A stretch of DNA of 64,000 nucleotides from Microbacteriaceae bacterium PS02066 (GCA_029959545.1 JASCPH010000002.1:84025-148024); one strand, 5' to 3'. Shown: positions 25,972-34,636, numbered from the stretch's first letter. Program-made: numbers and translations. Notes: a model not told the origin generated them from the letters alone.

Positions 25972-26565
25972 GTGACCCACCTCATCCTCATCCGCCACGG
26001 CGAGACCGACTGGAACCGTGCACGCCGCATCCAGGGCGCGACAGACATCCCCCTCAACGAGACCGGACGCACACAGGCCCGCGACGCCGGCCTCGCCCTG
26101 CGCGACCGTCTCGACGCAGACACGCCGCTGCTGCTCGTCTCGAGCGATCTGCAGCGCGCAGCCGAGACGGCGGACATCATAGGGGCAATCCTGGAGCGGC
26201 CCGTGGCGGGGAGATATCCGGAGCTGAGGGAGCGTTCGTACGGCGAGGCCGAAGGCGTATCCATCGACGAGCTCGCCGAGCGCTGGGGACGGGGACCCGA
26301 CGCCCGTGTGCCGGGAGCCGAGACCCGAGAACAGCTGCGCGAGCGCGCGCTGAGCGGTCTCGCGCGGGTGATCGCCGACGCATCTGCGGACGAGCCGTCC
26401 CCCGTGGTGGTCGCCGTCGCACACGGCGCCCTCATCCGCGAGGTGCTGGCCTTCGCCACCGACGAGCAGCTCCCCGCCGACGGCGATCGGCTCGGCAACG
26501 GCTCTGCGCAGGAGTTCTCGTGGCAGGACGGCGTACTGCGGCTTCTCTCCTACTCCGCCGCCTGA
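25972..26565 (+). CDS. Histidine phosphatase family protein
   Basis: 197 aa. Phosphoglycerate mutase-like fold: LIRHGETDWN (catalytic His9), then SSDLQRAAETADII, the general acid region around PELRERSYGEAEG and VVAVAHGALIRE with the second His. It could act on phosphorylated sugars, nucleotides or alpha-ribazole phosphate; neighbours do not decide. The GTG at 25972 gives the expected RHG spacing; the open frame runs upstream into the sirtuin gene and is rejected. Confidence 0.9.
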   Translation: MTHLILIRHGETDWNRARRIQGATDIPLNETGRTQARDAGLALRDRLDADTPLLLVSSDLQRAAETADIIGAILERPVAGRYPELRERSYGEAEGVSIDELAERWGRGPDARVPGAETREQLRERALSGLARVIADASADEPSPVVVAVAHGALIREVLAFATDEQLPADGDRLGNGSAQEFSWQDGVLRLLSYSAA

Positions 26566-26610
26566 GTCGCTGAGTCGGCTCGACGGCGATGCCGTAGCCT
26601 GACACACACG

Positions 26611-28359
26611 ATGAGCCGTCGACCGAAGAACGATCCACCCCCGGACGCCGGAGCCGCATCCCGGCGCGACTTCCTCCGCGTGGGCGGACTCGCCCTCGGC
26701 GGACTGGCCCTGGGCGGCGCCGCCGGAGCGGGCGCGGCGACGGTGCAGGCCTCGACGCGCCCCTCTCGCGCCGCGAACGAACCCGCGTTCTCGCACGTGG
26801 TGGTCCTCATGGGCGAGAACCGGTCGTTCGACAACCTCCTCGGCCACCTCTACACACCGGCCACCGTGCCCACCGGAGCGCGTTTCGACGGCCTCGCATT
26901 CGGCGACTACTCGAACCCCGCACCTGACGGCCGAACGGTGCCTGCGCACGTGTACACGGGCAGCACCGATGAGATCATGTGCTCACCCGACCCGGATCCA
27001 GGCGAGACGTACCCACACGTGAACACCCAGATCTTCGGCACGGTCGACCCGGCGTCCAACGAGACCTCGTGGCATCGACCGCTGCGCGCGCCCTGGAACG
27101 CGCCGTCTGCCGACACGATCCCGACCATGCAGGGATTCGTCCGCGACTACGTCGCCAACTACCGGCGCACGAGCAAGGGCAAGGAGCCGTCGCCCGCCGA
27201 CGCCGACGTGATCATGGGCGGATTCTCCCCCGAGATGCTGCCCGTGCTCTCGACGCTGGCTCAGGGGTTCGCCGTCTACGACCACTGGCACTGCGCGGTG
27301 CCGAGCCAGACGTACTGCAACCGCTCCTTTTTCCACGCCTCCACGTCACACGGATTCGTCACCAATCGCGGTGGCGGCGGCTACGGCAAGTGGTTGGATG
27401 CGCCTGCGGCGCCGACGATCTTCAATCGCCTGGAGGAGGCCGGCCGCAGCTGGCGCATCTACTTCGACGAACAGCAGCTCGTCTCGCTGACCGGCGTCAT
27501 GCACGCGCCCGTGCTGGAGAAGTACTGGCGGAGCGAACATTTCGCGTACATGGACCAGTTCTTCGCGGACGCGAAGGCGGGAACCCTGCCCGACTACGCA
27601 TTCATCGAGCCCCGGATGGTCTACAACCACAACGACTTCCACCCTCCCTTCGGCGTCGTGCGCGGGAGCGACGTCGACGGCTCCCCCGTGTTCGATTCGG
27701 CGGTCTCGGACGTCCGCGCCGGCGAAGCGCTCGTGGCGAGCGTCTACGACGCGATCCGCACCTCCGCCAGCAGCGACGGATCCAACGCGCTCAACACGCT
27801 CCTGCTCATCACGTTCGACGAGCACGGCGGTACCTACGACCACGTCGTCCCACCCAAGGCCACCCCTCCGGATCCTGAGGCCGCCGACGGTGAGATGGGG
27901 TTCCGTTTCAACCGACTCGGCCTGCGCGTGCCGGCGATCGCCGTGTCGGCGTACACGAGGGCGGGCACGATCATCAACGAGGAGATCCATCACGCCGCCG
28001 TCATCGCGACCCTGTGTCAGCTGCACGGCCTCGAGCCGCTGACCGATCGTGACCGCGGCGCCCCGACCCTGTTCAGTGCGACCAATCTCACCGAGCCCCG
28101 CGATCCATCCACCTGGCCCACAGTGAGTCCCGCCTACGTACCGCCGCTGCGGGAAGAGGACGAGCTGGAGGAGATCCGCACCTCAGACAAGCCGCTGACG
28201 TCACCCGCGAAAGGCCTGCTCGGACTCCTTCTGGAGCGTTACGGCCCGAGCGGCGCGCCGGAGCCGGAGACCTACGCCGACGCCTACAACATCCTCAAGG
28301 CGCACGGACTGGGGCTCTTCACGACTCAGGGCGCATCCCCGACGCCGACGGCGACGTAG
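26611..28359 (+). CDS. Tat-exported phospholipase C/acid phosphatase-like phosphoesterase
   Basis: 582 aa (PF04185 family). The N-terminus has a twin-arginine signal SRRDFLRVGG (Arg18-Arg19) and an Ala/Gly-rich hydrophobic stretch ending near ATVQA. The mature protein has the active-site block LMGENRSFDN, the CAVPSQTYCNRSFFHASTSH substrate region and ITFDEHGGTYDHVVPP metal ligands. It should hydrolyse phosphodiesters or phosphomonoesters outside the cell, with TatAC (10791-11861) as exporter. TAGCCT at 26595-26600 is ten bases before the ATG, so the leader is very short. Scavenging of phosphate is a guess. Confidence 0.92.
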   Translation: MSRRPKNDPPPDAGAASRRDFLRVGGLALGGLALGGAAGAGAATVQASTRPSRAANEPAFSHVVVLMGENRSFDNLLGHLYTPATVPTGARFDGLAFGDYSNPAPDGRTVPAHVYTGSTDEIMCSPDPDPGETYPHVNTQIFGTVDPASNETSWHRPLRAPWNAPSADTIPTMQGFVRDYVANYRRTSKGKEPSPADADVIMGGFSPEMLPVLSTLAQGFAVYDHWHCAVPSQTYCNRSFFHASTSHGFVTNRGGGGYGKWLDAPAAPTIFNRLEEAGRSWRIYFDEQQLVSLTGVMHAPVLEKYWRSEHFAYMDQFFADAKAGTLPDYAFIEPRMVYNHNDFHPPFGVVRGSDVDGSPVFDSAVSDVRAGEALVASVYDAIRTSASSDGSNALNTLLLITFDEHGGTYDHVVPPKATPPDPEAADGEMGFRFNRLGLRVPAIAVSAYTRAGTIINEEIHHAAVIATLCQLHGLEPLTDRDRGAPTLFSATNLTEPRDPSTWPTVSPAYVPPLREEDELEEIRTSDKPLTSPAKGLLGLLLERYGPSGAPEPETYADAYNILKAHGLGLFTTQGASPTPTAT

Positions 28360-28402
28360 CGTCGGCCGCGCAATATGCGCAAACGGTGCCGCTCACTACT
28401 GC

Positions 28403-28408
28403 TAGCGT
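28403..28408 (+). promoter_or_regulatory. -10 box of near-leaderless start at 28417
   Basis: TAGCGT, eight bases (TGCGCATC), then ATG. There is no ribosome-binding site. Confidence 0.5.
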
Positions 28409-28416
28409 TGCGCATC

Positions 28417-28890
28417 ATGCCCGCCTTGGACCGTATCGACATCGAGCTACTCCGCGCGCTTGCTGACGACCATCGCGCAACGGTCGTCGCTCTCGCCGAG
28501 CGCCTGCAGCTGTCCCGCAACACCATCCAGGCGCGGCTCGCCCGCCTCGATCGCACGGGAGCCTTCCTCAGCTACCAGCGCGCCCTGTCGACCGCCGCCC
28601 TCGGGTTCCCCATCGAGGCCTACGTCAGCGTGACTGTGCGACAGCACGAGCTGCCGCGTATCCGAGAGCAGCTGGCGGAGGTGCCGGAGGTCCTGCAGGC
28701 TCACGGCCTGGCGGGTTCGGTCGATCTTCTCGTCCGGGTCGCGTGTCGCGATGCGCAGCATCTGTTCGACACCGACGCCCGCATCCTGGCGATCAGCGGG
28801 GTGGAACGCACGGAGACCTCCCTCGTCATGGACGAGGTCATCCCCTACCGCGTGACGCCCCTCATGGGGTTGGCGCAACCGCAGCGATAG
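28417..28890 (+). CDS. Lrp/AsnC-family transcriptional regulator
   Basis: 157 aa. The N-terminal winged helix-turn-helix includes LDRIDIELLRALADDHR..LAERLQLSRNTIQARL; the C-terminal RAM-like ligand domain runs from about residue 60. Members sense amino acids and form octamers. The gene is convergent with the EamA transporter and overlaps its 3' end by 29 bp, so it could regulate that transporter, although the promoters are not shared. The ATG at 28417 is chosen over an upstream in-frame ATG at 28375 that precedes the TAGCGT box. Confidence 0.9.
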   Translation: MPALDRIDIELLRALADDHRATVVALAERLQLSRNTIQARLARLDRTGAFLSYQRALSTAALGFPIEAYVSVTVRQHELPRIREQLAEVPEVLQAHGLAGSVDLLVRVACRDAQHLFDTDARILAISGVERTETSLVMDEVIPYRVTPLMGLAQPQR

Positions 28891-29845
28891 GCGCCGCTGA
28901 CGGGGACGTGTCCATTCTCACCAGCACGACCCCGACGATCAGGACCACGCCGCCGACGATCTGCACCGGAGCGGGCGCCTCGCCCAGAAGCGCCCAGGCG
29001 AACAGCAGCGCGAAGAGGACCTCGGAAAGACCGACGAAGGATGCGACCCGAGAGCCGAGCATCGGCACGGCGATCACTCCGAGGGCGTACCCGAGGGTCG
29101 TCGCGACAGCACCGACCCAACCGATGGCGACCCATGCCGGGAGCTGGATCCCCGCCAGGGCGACGGAGACGTCGGGGGCGGCGAACGGCAAGAGGCCGGT
29201 CATGCACAGGAAGGCCATGAGAAGGGCTCCGACGATGAGCCCGCCCGCGGCGAGAGCCAGGGCCGGCAGCTCTTCGCCGGTGCGCTCGGACAGGAGGAAG
29301 TACGCGCCGACGCAGACCGCGGCGCCCAGCGCGAACACGGTGCCGAGCAGGTCGAAGCGCGCGCCGGCGATGTCCACGACCAGCACGAGGCCGACGATCG
29401 CGACTGCCGATCCCATGAGCACCAGTCGCGACGGAGCGCGACGGGTACGCACCCATGCGAGCAGCACCAGAAGCACGGGGGCGAGGTACTGCACGAGGAG
29501 GGCCACGGCCACCGGCATCCGTTGCATGGCAGCGAAGTAGAAGATCTGGCAACCCGCGACGCCCGTCAGGCCGAAGCCGACGATGAGGGGCCACTGGCGG
29601 CGCAGGAGTCCCGGCCGGCGCCGAACGGCCCGCACGAGAGCGGGCGACAGGATGAGTGCCGCGAGCGACATCCTCACCAGGAGAGCCGCGCCGAGAGTCC
29701 ACCCGGCCTCGATGAGCGGCTTCACGACGGGGCCGCTGGACGAGAAGGCCAGCGCAGAGGCGAGCCCGACCGCGAGTCCCGCGACACGGCGCCCCGGGAC
29801 GGGCACCGGCGCGACCACGGCGAGGGAGGAGGTCTGGGCGACCAT
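28862..29845 (-). CDS. EamA/DMT-superfamily transporter
   Basis: 327 aa with ten hydrophobic segments in two EamA halves (RVAGLAVGLASALAFSSSGP at the start; GAAVCVGAYFLLSERTG opens the second half). This group exports amino acids, metabolites or toxic compounds; the substrate is unknown. The ATG at 29845 has GGAGA upstream and TAGTTT as a candidate -10. It is divergent from the CGNR protein, a common pairing in actinobacteria. The 3' end overlaps the Lrp gene. Confidence 0.88.
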   Translation of the reverse strand: MVAQTSSLAVVAPVPVPGRRVAGLAVGLASALAFSSSGPVVKPLIEAGWTLGAALLVRMSLAALILSPALVRAVRRRPGLLRRQWPLIVGFGLTGVAGCQIFYFAAMQRMPVAVALLVQYLAPVLLVLLAWVRTRRAPSRLVLMGSAVAIVGLVLVVDIAGARFDLLGTVFALGAAVCVGAYFLLSERTGEELPALALAAGGLIVGALLMAFLCMTGLLPFAAPDVSVALAGIQLPAWVAIGWVGAVATTLGYALGVIAVPMLGSRVASFVGLSEVLFALLFAWALLGEAPAPVQIVGGVVLIVGVVLVRMDTSPSAAPIAAVAPTP

Positions 29846-29860
29846 CGGCGTCTCCGGATG

Positions 29861-29919
29861 TCAGGAGTAAACTAGAGGAACGCTGGTGACGCTATCCCCC
29901 ATCGAGTCAGGAGTCAACT
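29861..29919. repeat. Duplicated 13-bp element in EamA/CGNR promoter region
   Basis: TCAGGAGTAAACT at 29861-29873 and TCAGGAGTCAACT at 29907-29919 match at 12 of 13 positions, 46 bp apart on the same strand. The first copy lies between the two divergent starts, the second at the CGNR start. It could be a tandem operator. Confidence 0.45.
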
Positions 29920-30479
29920 TGATCTTCACCCCTGACACGCGCTCGTCTCTCGTCATGACCGCGGACATGGTGAACACGCTGCCCGGCACGGCCTCACCGG
30001 ACCTGGACGGCCTCGTCGATCTCGACGATCTCGCCGCATATCTTCGGGTGCACCCATACTCCGGAACGATTCGTCTCGACGCCGCCGAGCTCGACGCGAT
30101 CCGCCGCATCCGGCCGCGCCTGCGAGAGCTCTGGTCCGTCGACCGCGACGCCGCGGTGCCCCTCGTGAACGCCATGCTGCACGAGAGCAACGCGGTGCCG
30201 CGTCTCGTGCGCCACGATGCGTACGACTGGCACATCCACGCGACGCCGGACGACGGCCCTCTTGCCGATCGCATCCTGATCGAAGCGGCGATGGCGTTCG
30301 TCGATGTCATCCGCGCAGACGCGTATGAGCGGATCCGCGTCTGCTCGGCCGACGATTGCGGAGCGGTCTACGTCGACTTCTCCCGCAACGGATCCAAGCG
30401 CTACTGCGACACCGGCAACTGCGGCAACCGGATGAACGTCAACGCGTACCGTCAGCGGAAGGCGAGAGAAAGCGACTGA
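29886..30479 (+). CDS. CGNR zinc-finger (ABATE-domain) protein, probable regulator
   Basis: 197 aa. The N-terminal ABATE-like domain contains MVNTL and VDLDDLAAYL; the C-terminal CGNR zinc finger has CSADDCGAVYVD, then YCDTGNCGNRMNVNAYRQRK, giving four cysteines and the CGNR signature. Such proteins are predicted stress-linked DNA-binding regulators. Two starts are possible: GTG 29886 with GAGGA upstream, or TTG 29919 with CAGGAG five bases upstream; the short form would begin IFTPD. The last 41 bp overlap the convergent hydrolase. Confidence 0.88.
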   Translation: MTLSPIESGVNLIFTPDTRSSLVMTADMVNTLPGTASPDLDGLVDLDDLAAYLRVHPYSGTIRLDAAELDAIRRIRPRLRELWSVDRDAAVPLVNAMLHESNAVPRLVRHDAYDWHIHATPDDGPLADRILIEAAMAFVDVIRADAYERIRVCSADDCGAVYVDFSRNGSKRYCDTGNCGNRMNVNAYRQRKARESD

Positions 30480-31338
30480 TCGCGGCCGCTGCCGGCTCCG
30501 GCGTCTCGTAGTGGATGAGATGGCCGACGCCGGGGATCTCGACGAGCTCGGCATTGCGGAACAGCGTACGCAGGGTGCGCTCGGCCTCGATCGGCGTGAT
30601 GTCGTCGAGCTGAGCCGCGACGAGCAGCGTGGGCTGGGAGATGCGCGGCGCGAACTCGCGCACGTCATGCGAGACGGAAGCCACGAACACCTGCAGGAGC
30701 ACGTCGCGGTCGGCGAAGCGCGAGAAGTAGCGGTCGTGCTGGTCGTGGACGAACCGGCGCAGCAGTGGCTGACGCGTCTTGACCATGGCGACGCTCATGC
30801 CCCGCACGATCGCCCGGTTGCGCAGCAGCGCGTCACCGATGGGCGCCGGGAGACGCGCCGCCGCACGGTAGTAGAACACCGCGAGGCGCGTGAGGACGCC
30901 GCGCGGCCCCTCCAGCGCCGGCGCTCCGATCGGGTTCACGAGCACGAGTCGGTCCGTGGCGAGGCCTGCGGCGACCGCCGCGGAGGCCACGATCGACCCG
31001 AACGAGTGACCGAGGATCGGTGATCCTGCCGCGACCTCCTGGGCGAAACCATGCAACCACTCCGCATAGAGCTCCAGGTCGTGCACGCGGTGCGGAACAG
31101 GTTCGGTCTCGCCGAAGCCCGGAAGATCGGGAGCGATCACCCGGAAGCCCGGCAGATTCGCGACGACAGGCTCGAGTCCGTGGTGGTCCCCGCGGAAGCC
31201 GTGCACAAGCAGCAGCGTCATGTGGGCGTCTTCGTCGCCGTACTCCCAGTAGACGGTCGCGCCACCCAGGACCTCGACGGTGCGCCGCCGCACGGGGATG
31301 GGCGCGAGCTTGTCGGCATAGGGATGCGGCGCGGTCAC
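30439..31338 (-). CDS. Alpha/beta hydrolase
   Basis: 299 aa. LLLVHGFRGDHHG (oxyanion region), GHSFGS nucleophile elbow, LDDITP with the acid and GVGHLIHYETPE with the catalytic His. It is cytosolic and the substrate is unknown. The GTG at 31338 has TAGACT exactly six bases upstream. It is divergent from the exonuclease gene, whose leaderless promoter is in the same 68-bp gap, and its 3' end overlaps the CGNR gene by 41 bp. Confidence 0.92.
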   Translation of the reverse strand: MTAPHPYADKLAPIPVRRRTVEVLGGATVYWEYGDEDAHMTLLLVHGFRGDHHGLEPVVANLPGFRVIAPDLPGFGETEPVPHRVHDLELYAEWLHGFAQEVAAGSPILGHSFGSIVASAAVAAGLATDRLVLVNPIGAPALEGPRGVLTRLAVFYYRAAARLPAPIGDALLRNRAIVRGMSVAMVKTRQPLLRRFVHDQHDRYFSRFADRDVLLQVFVASVSHDVREFAPRISQPTLLVAAQLDDITPIEAERTLRTLFRNAELVEIPGVGHLIHYETPEPAAAAISRFLSPSADGTR

Positions 31339-31344
31339 CGTTCG

Positions 31345-31350
31345 AGTCTA
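31345..31350 (-). promoter_or_regulatory. -10 box of leaderless start at 31338
   Basis: Minus strand: TAGACT, six bases (CGAACG), then GTG. Confidence 0.6.
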
Positions 31351-31394
31351 CGTCGCACCCGGCGTGGTCGTCCGAGCGTGGGGGTGGTCTCCCG

Positions 31395-31400
31395 TAGCGT
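31395..31400 (+). promoter_or_regulatory. -10 box of leaderless start at 31407
   Basis: TAGCGT, six bases (GATCGC), then ATG. Confidence 0.6.
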
Positions 31401-31406
31401 GATCGC

Positions 31407-32171
31407 ATGCCCGACCACCCCGTCGCCGCCGGCGCCCCCGAGGCGCTCTTCGACCTCGAGGAGTTCCTGACACCGCGTCCTCCCGAGTGGGTCAGGCGCA
31501 TCGGCGTCTTCGACCTCGAGACGACCGGCGTCGATGTGACCCACGACCGTATCGTGACCGCGCACGTCGGCGTCCTGGACGAGACCGGCTCCGTGATCCA
31601 GGCGCGCTCGTGGCTCGCGGATCCGGGAGTCGAGATCCCCCAGGGCGCGCAGGCGGTGCACGGCATCTCCACCGCGCACGCCCGAACCCATGGGCGTCCC
31701 GCTCCAGAGGTCGTCGCCGAGGTCTGCGCCGCGCTCTCGGAGCTCTTCGCAGCGGGCACGCCGGTCGTCGCCTATAACGCCCCGTACGATTTCTCCCTGC
31801 TGCGATACGAGGCCGCCCGACATTCCGTGCCGCCGATCGAAGACCCGGCTCCCGTCATCGACCCGCTGGTGCTCGACAAGGCGTTCGACACGTATCGTCG
31901 CGGCAAGCGGACGCTGAGCGTCGTCGCCGAGCACTATCGGGTCGTTCTCGAGGGTGCGCACGAAGCCGCAGCGGATGCGGTCGCCGCAGGAAGGGTCGCG
32001 CTCGCCCTCTGCGAGAGGTACGGCGATCTGCTGCCGGCAGCCGTCTCAGAGCTCCACACGAACCAGATCGCGTGGGCGAGGTCTCAGGCGGAGAGTCTCA
32101 CCGAGTACTTCGTCCGCATCGGCCGCATCGATCCACTCGATCCCGTCGACGGACGCTGGCCGATCCGGTGA
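31407..32171 (+). CDS. DnaQ-like 3'-5' exonuclease (DEDDh)
   Basis: 254 aa. ExoI motif FDLETTGVD (Asp36, Glu38), ExoII around VAYNAPYDFSLL and ExoIII in HEAAADAVAAGRVAL with His and Asp. The full RNaseT/DnaQ exonuclease fold is present with a C-terminal extension of about 60 residues. It is separate from a polymerase, so repair or trimming rather than replication proofreading is likely. Leaderless ATG. A perfect palindromic terminator follows. Confidence 0.9.
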   Translation: MPDHPVAAGAPEALFDLEEFLTPRPPEWVRRIGVFDLETTGVDVTHDRIVTAHVGVLDETGSVIQARSWLADPGVEIPQGAQAVHGISTAHARTHGRPAPEVVAEVCAALSELFAAGTPVVAYNAPYDFSLLRYEAARHSVPPIEDPAPVIDPLVLDKAFDTYRRGKRTLSVVAEHYRVVLEGAHEAAADAVAAGRVALALCERYGDLLPAAVSELHTNQIAWARSQAESLTEYFVRIGRIDPLDPVDGRWPIR

Positions 32172-32213
32172 CACCACGAAGGGCCCCGCGATATCGCGGG
32201 GCCCTTCGTGGTG
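32172..32213. terminator. Perfect 42-nt palindrome, bidirectional terminator
   Basis: Two 21-nt arms with no spacer (centre GAT|ATC), starting one base after the exonuclease stop and ending 8 bp before the rpmE2 stop. The stem ends in TTCGTGGTG rather than a T-run. Confidence 0.8.
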
Positions 32214-32221
32214 AAGGCGCC

Positions 32222-32473
32222 TTACTTGGCGCCGAAGTTCTTGAAGCGCTGGTTGAACTTCTCGACGCGACCGGCCGAGTCCATGATGCGCTGCTTGCCC
32301 GTGTAGAACGGGTGCGAGGCGGAGGAGATCTCGACGTCGACGACGGGGTACTCGACACCGTCGAGCTCGATCGTCTTGTCGCTCGAGACCGTCGAGCGGG
32401 TGAGGAAGGTCTCGCCCGAGCCGAGGTCGCGGAAAACGACGTCGCGGTAGTCGGGGTGGATGTCAGTCTTCAT
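32222..32473 (-). CDS. rpmE2: 50S ribosomal protein L31 type B
   Basis: 83 aa. [16 protein letters not shown] at the N-terminus and [20 protein letters not shown] in the centre identify L31; it contains no cysteine, so it is the zinc-independent (C-minus) form. In many bacteria this form is Zur-controlled and replaces the zinc form under zinc limitation; no Zur box was recognised here. The ATG at 32473 follows AAGGAA; the open frame extends 18 codons upstream without L31 similarity. Confidence 0.97.
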   Translation of the reverse strand: MKTDIHPDYRDVVFRDLGSGETFLTRSTVSSDKTIELDGVEYPVVDVEISSASHPFYTGKQRIMDSAGRVEKFNQRFKNFGAK

Positions 32474-32572
32474 GGTGTTCCTTGCGGGAGTGCTTCGGAG
32501 GAAAGTCTGCGGTGCCGGAAGCACCAAAAGACGAGTCTAACAGCAGGAGCGGCGCTTCGCCGCATCCGGTGG

Positions 32573-33358
32573 TCAGCGCGCCGCGCGCGCGGCGTAGCGA
32601 CCGTCGGCCTCGGTGACCACGATCGGCATGCCGAACGTCTCGGAGAGGTTCTCGGCGGTCAGCGTCTCGGCGATCGGCCCCTCGGCCACCACGGCGCCCG
32701 CGCGCAGCAGTAGCACGTGGGTGAACCCGACCGGGATCTCTTCGACGTGGTGCGTGACCATGACCATCGCCGGCGTCGTGGGCGCCTGCGCGTAGCCGCT
32801 CAGAAGCTCGAGGAGTTCCTCACGCGCGCCGAGGTCGAGGCTCGCGGTCGGCTCGTCGAGCAGCAGCAGTTCGGGGTCGGTCATGACGGCGCGAGCGATC
32901 TGGACACGCTTCTGCTCGCCGTCCGACAGCGTGCCGAACGTGCGATCGGCGAGGTGGTCGAGCTTCCACTCCGCCAGCACCCGCAGCGCCCGGCGCTCGT
33001 CGATGCGGTCGTACTGTTCGTTCCAACGCCCGAGCACGGAGAAGGCCGCCGTCAGCACGACGTTCAGCACGGTCTCCTCGGCCGGGATGCGCTTGGCCAT
33101 CGCGCTGGAGGCGAACCCGATGCGGGGACGAAGCTCGAACACGTCGGTGCGACCGAGACGCTCCCCCAGGATGGTCACCGCGCCCGAGGTCGGGTGATCG
33201 AGGGTCGCGGCCAGCTGCAGAATGGTGGTCTTGCCCGCCCCATTCGCGCCGAGGACCACCCATCGCTGGTCGCCGTCCACCTGCCAGTCCAGATGGGAGA
33301 CGATGTCCTTTGCGTTGCGGCGGACGACGACGTCGGAGAAATCCAGCACCTGCGGCAT
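32573..33358 (-). CDS. ABC transporter ATP-binding protein
   Basis: 261 aa. Walker A LGANGAGKTT, signature LSDGEQKRVQIARAV, Walker B LLLLDEPTASLDL and switch His in VTHHVEEIP. No membrane partner is adjacent, so it is either a soluble ABC protein (YlmA-like) or an orphan subunit. The ATG at 33358 is chosen because TAGGCT stands seven bases upstream; an in-frame ATG at 33388 precedes the promoter. It lies between rpmE2 and glgA on the same strand, with independent starts. Confidence 0.88.
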   Translation of the reverse strand: MPQVLDFSDVVVRRNAKDIVSHLDWQVDGDQRWVVLGANGAGKTTILQLAATLDHPTSGAVTILGERLGRTDVFELRPRIGFASSAMAKRIPAEETVLNVVLTAAFSVLGRWNEQYDRIDERRALRVLAEWKLDHLADRTFGTLSDGEQKRVQIARAVMTDPELLLLDEPTASLDLGAREELLELLSGYAQAPTTPAMVMVTHHVEEIPVGFTHVLLLRAGAVVAEGPIAETLTAENLSETFGMPIVVTEADGRYAARAAR

Positions 33359-33365
33359 GTTCTTC

Positions 33366-33371
33366 AGCCTA
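33366..33371 (-). promoter_or_regulatory. -10 box of leaderless start at 33358
   Basis: Minus strand: TAGGCT, seven bases (GAAGAAC), then ATG. Confidence 0.6.
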
Positions 33372-33399
33372 CCGGGCCGGCGGTTCATGCCGAGCCGGA

Positions 33400-34590
33400 T
33401 CAGCGAGCCTCGAGCACCTCACGGTAGAGCTGCTCGGTCTGCGCGGCGATGCGCGTCCAGCTGAACTCCTCGACCGCGCGGCGACGACCGGCAGCCCCGT
33501 AGCGGGCGGCCTGTTCGGGGTCGGAAACGACCTCGATGAGCACCCGGGCGAGGTCCTCGACGAAGCGGTCGGGATCCAGCGGCGTCCCCGTTCCGTCCTG
33601 GACCTGTTCGATCGGCACGAGGCGCCCCGTCTCGCCATCGACCACGACCTCCGGAATCCCGCCCGTGGCGGTTCCGACCACCGCCGCGCCGCAGGCCATG
33701 GCCTCCAGATTCACGATCCCCAGCGGCTCGTAGATGGACGGACACACGAACGTCGTCGCAGCCGTCAGGATGGCGGACAGTTCCGGGCGCGGCAGGTGCC
33801 GGTCGATCCAGATCACCCCATCGCGCGTCTCCTGCAGCTCGCGGACCAGACCCTCGACCTCCGCCATGATCTCGGGCGTGTCGGGAGCTCCCGCGCAGAG
33901 CACCAGCTGCACCCCGGGGGGCAGGAGCCTCGCGGCGCGCAGCAGATACGGCAGACCCTTCTGTCGCGTGATGCGCCCGACGAAGACCACGGACGGCCTC
34001 GTCGGCTCGATGCCGAGCGCGCGGAGGAGATCCTCGTTCTGCGTCGGTTGCCACGCCTCGGCGTCGATGCCGTTGTAGATGACGCGCACACGCGCCGGAT
34101 CCACGTGCGGGTACGCGCGCAGGATGTCGGCCCGCATCCCCTCGCTGACGGCGACGACCGCCGCGGCGGACTCGTAGGCGGTGCGTTCGACCCAGCTGGA
34201 CACCGCGTATCCGCCCCCGAGCTGTTCGGCCTTCCAGGGCCGCAGCGGTTCGAGCGAGTGCGCGGTGACGACGTGCGGAATACCGTGCAGAAGAGAGGCG
34301 AGGTGGCTCGCGAAGTTCGCGTACCAGGTGTGGCTGTGCACGATGTCGGCCCCGGCGACGTCTCCGACGATCTCCAGATCGGTGCCGAGCGTCTTCACGG
34401 CGGGGTTCGCGTGCGCGAGCTCCGCGGGCGTCGCGTACGACGTCGTGTCCGCCTCGTCGCGCGGCTCCCCGAAGGCGCGAACCTGCACCTCGATACGCTC
34501 ACGCAGCGCGCGGACGAGCTCGGCGACGTGGACTCCGGCCCCGCCGTAGATCTCGGGCGGGTATTCCTTGGAGACGATGTCGACGCGCAT
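33400..34590 (-). CDS. glgA: GlgA/GlgM-type glycosyltransferase (glycogen or maltose-1-phosphate synthase)
   Basis: 396-aa GT4-fold enzyme. The N-terminus MRVDIVSKEYPPEIYGGAGVH, then VIYNGID, VGRITRQKGLPYLL and the donor-site block CPSIYEPLGIVNLEAMACG. The actinobacterial orthologue (Rv1212c, GlgM) uses ADP-glucose to make maltose-1-phosphate; the divergent glgC next door supplies ADP-glucose. The ATG at 34590 has TAGCGT seven bases upstream; the open frame continues into glgC in antisense and is rejected. Confidence 0.93.
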   Translation of the reverse strand: MRVDIVSKEYPPEIYGGAGVHVAELVRALRERIEVQVRAFGEPRDEADTTSYATPAELAHANPAVKTLGTDLEIVGDVAGADIVHSHTWYANFASHLASLLHGIPHVVTAHSLEPLRPWKAEQLGGGYAVSSWVERTAYESAAAVVAVSEGMRADILRAYPHVDPARVRVIYNGIDAEAWQPTQNEDLLRALGIEPTRPSVVFVGRITRQKGLPYLLRAARLLPPGVQLVLCAGAPDTPEIMAEVEGLVRELQETRDGVIWIDRHLPRPELSAILTAATTFVCPSIYEPLGIVNLEAMACGAAVVGTATGGIPEVVVDGETGRLVPIEQVQDGTGTPLDPDRFVEDLARVLIEVVSDPEQAARYGAAGRRRAVEEFSWTRIAAQTEQLYREVLEAR

Positions 34591-34597
34591 GTCATGG

Positions 34598-34603
34598 ACG
34601 CTA
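34598..34603 (-). promoter_or_regulatory. -10 box of leaderless start at 34590
   Basis: Minus strand: TAGCGT, seven bases (CCATGAC), then the ATG of glgA. Confidence 0.6.
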
Positions 34604-34624
34604 GTACAGGGGGTGCGTGCGGCA

Positions 34625-34630
34625 TAGTCT
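34625..34630 (+). promoter_or_regulatory. -10 box of leaderless start at 34637
   Basis: TAGTCT, six bases (GGTGCC), then the ATG of glgC. It faces away from the glgA box, 21 bp apart. Confidence 0.6.
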
Positions 34631-34636
34631 GGTGCC

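Noticed and set aside
28417..29845. Lrp-type gene as the proven regulator of the EamA transporter
   Set aside because: The genes are convergent and share no promoter; control is possible but the sequence does not show it.
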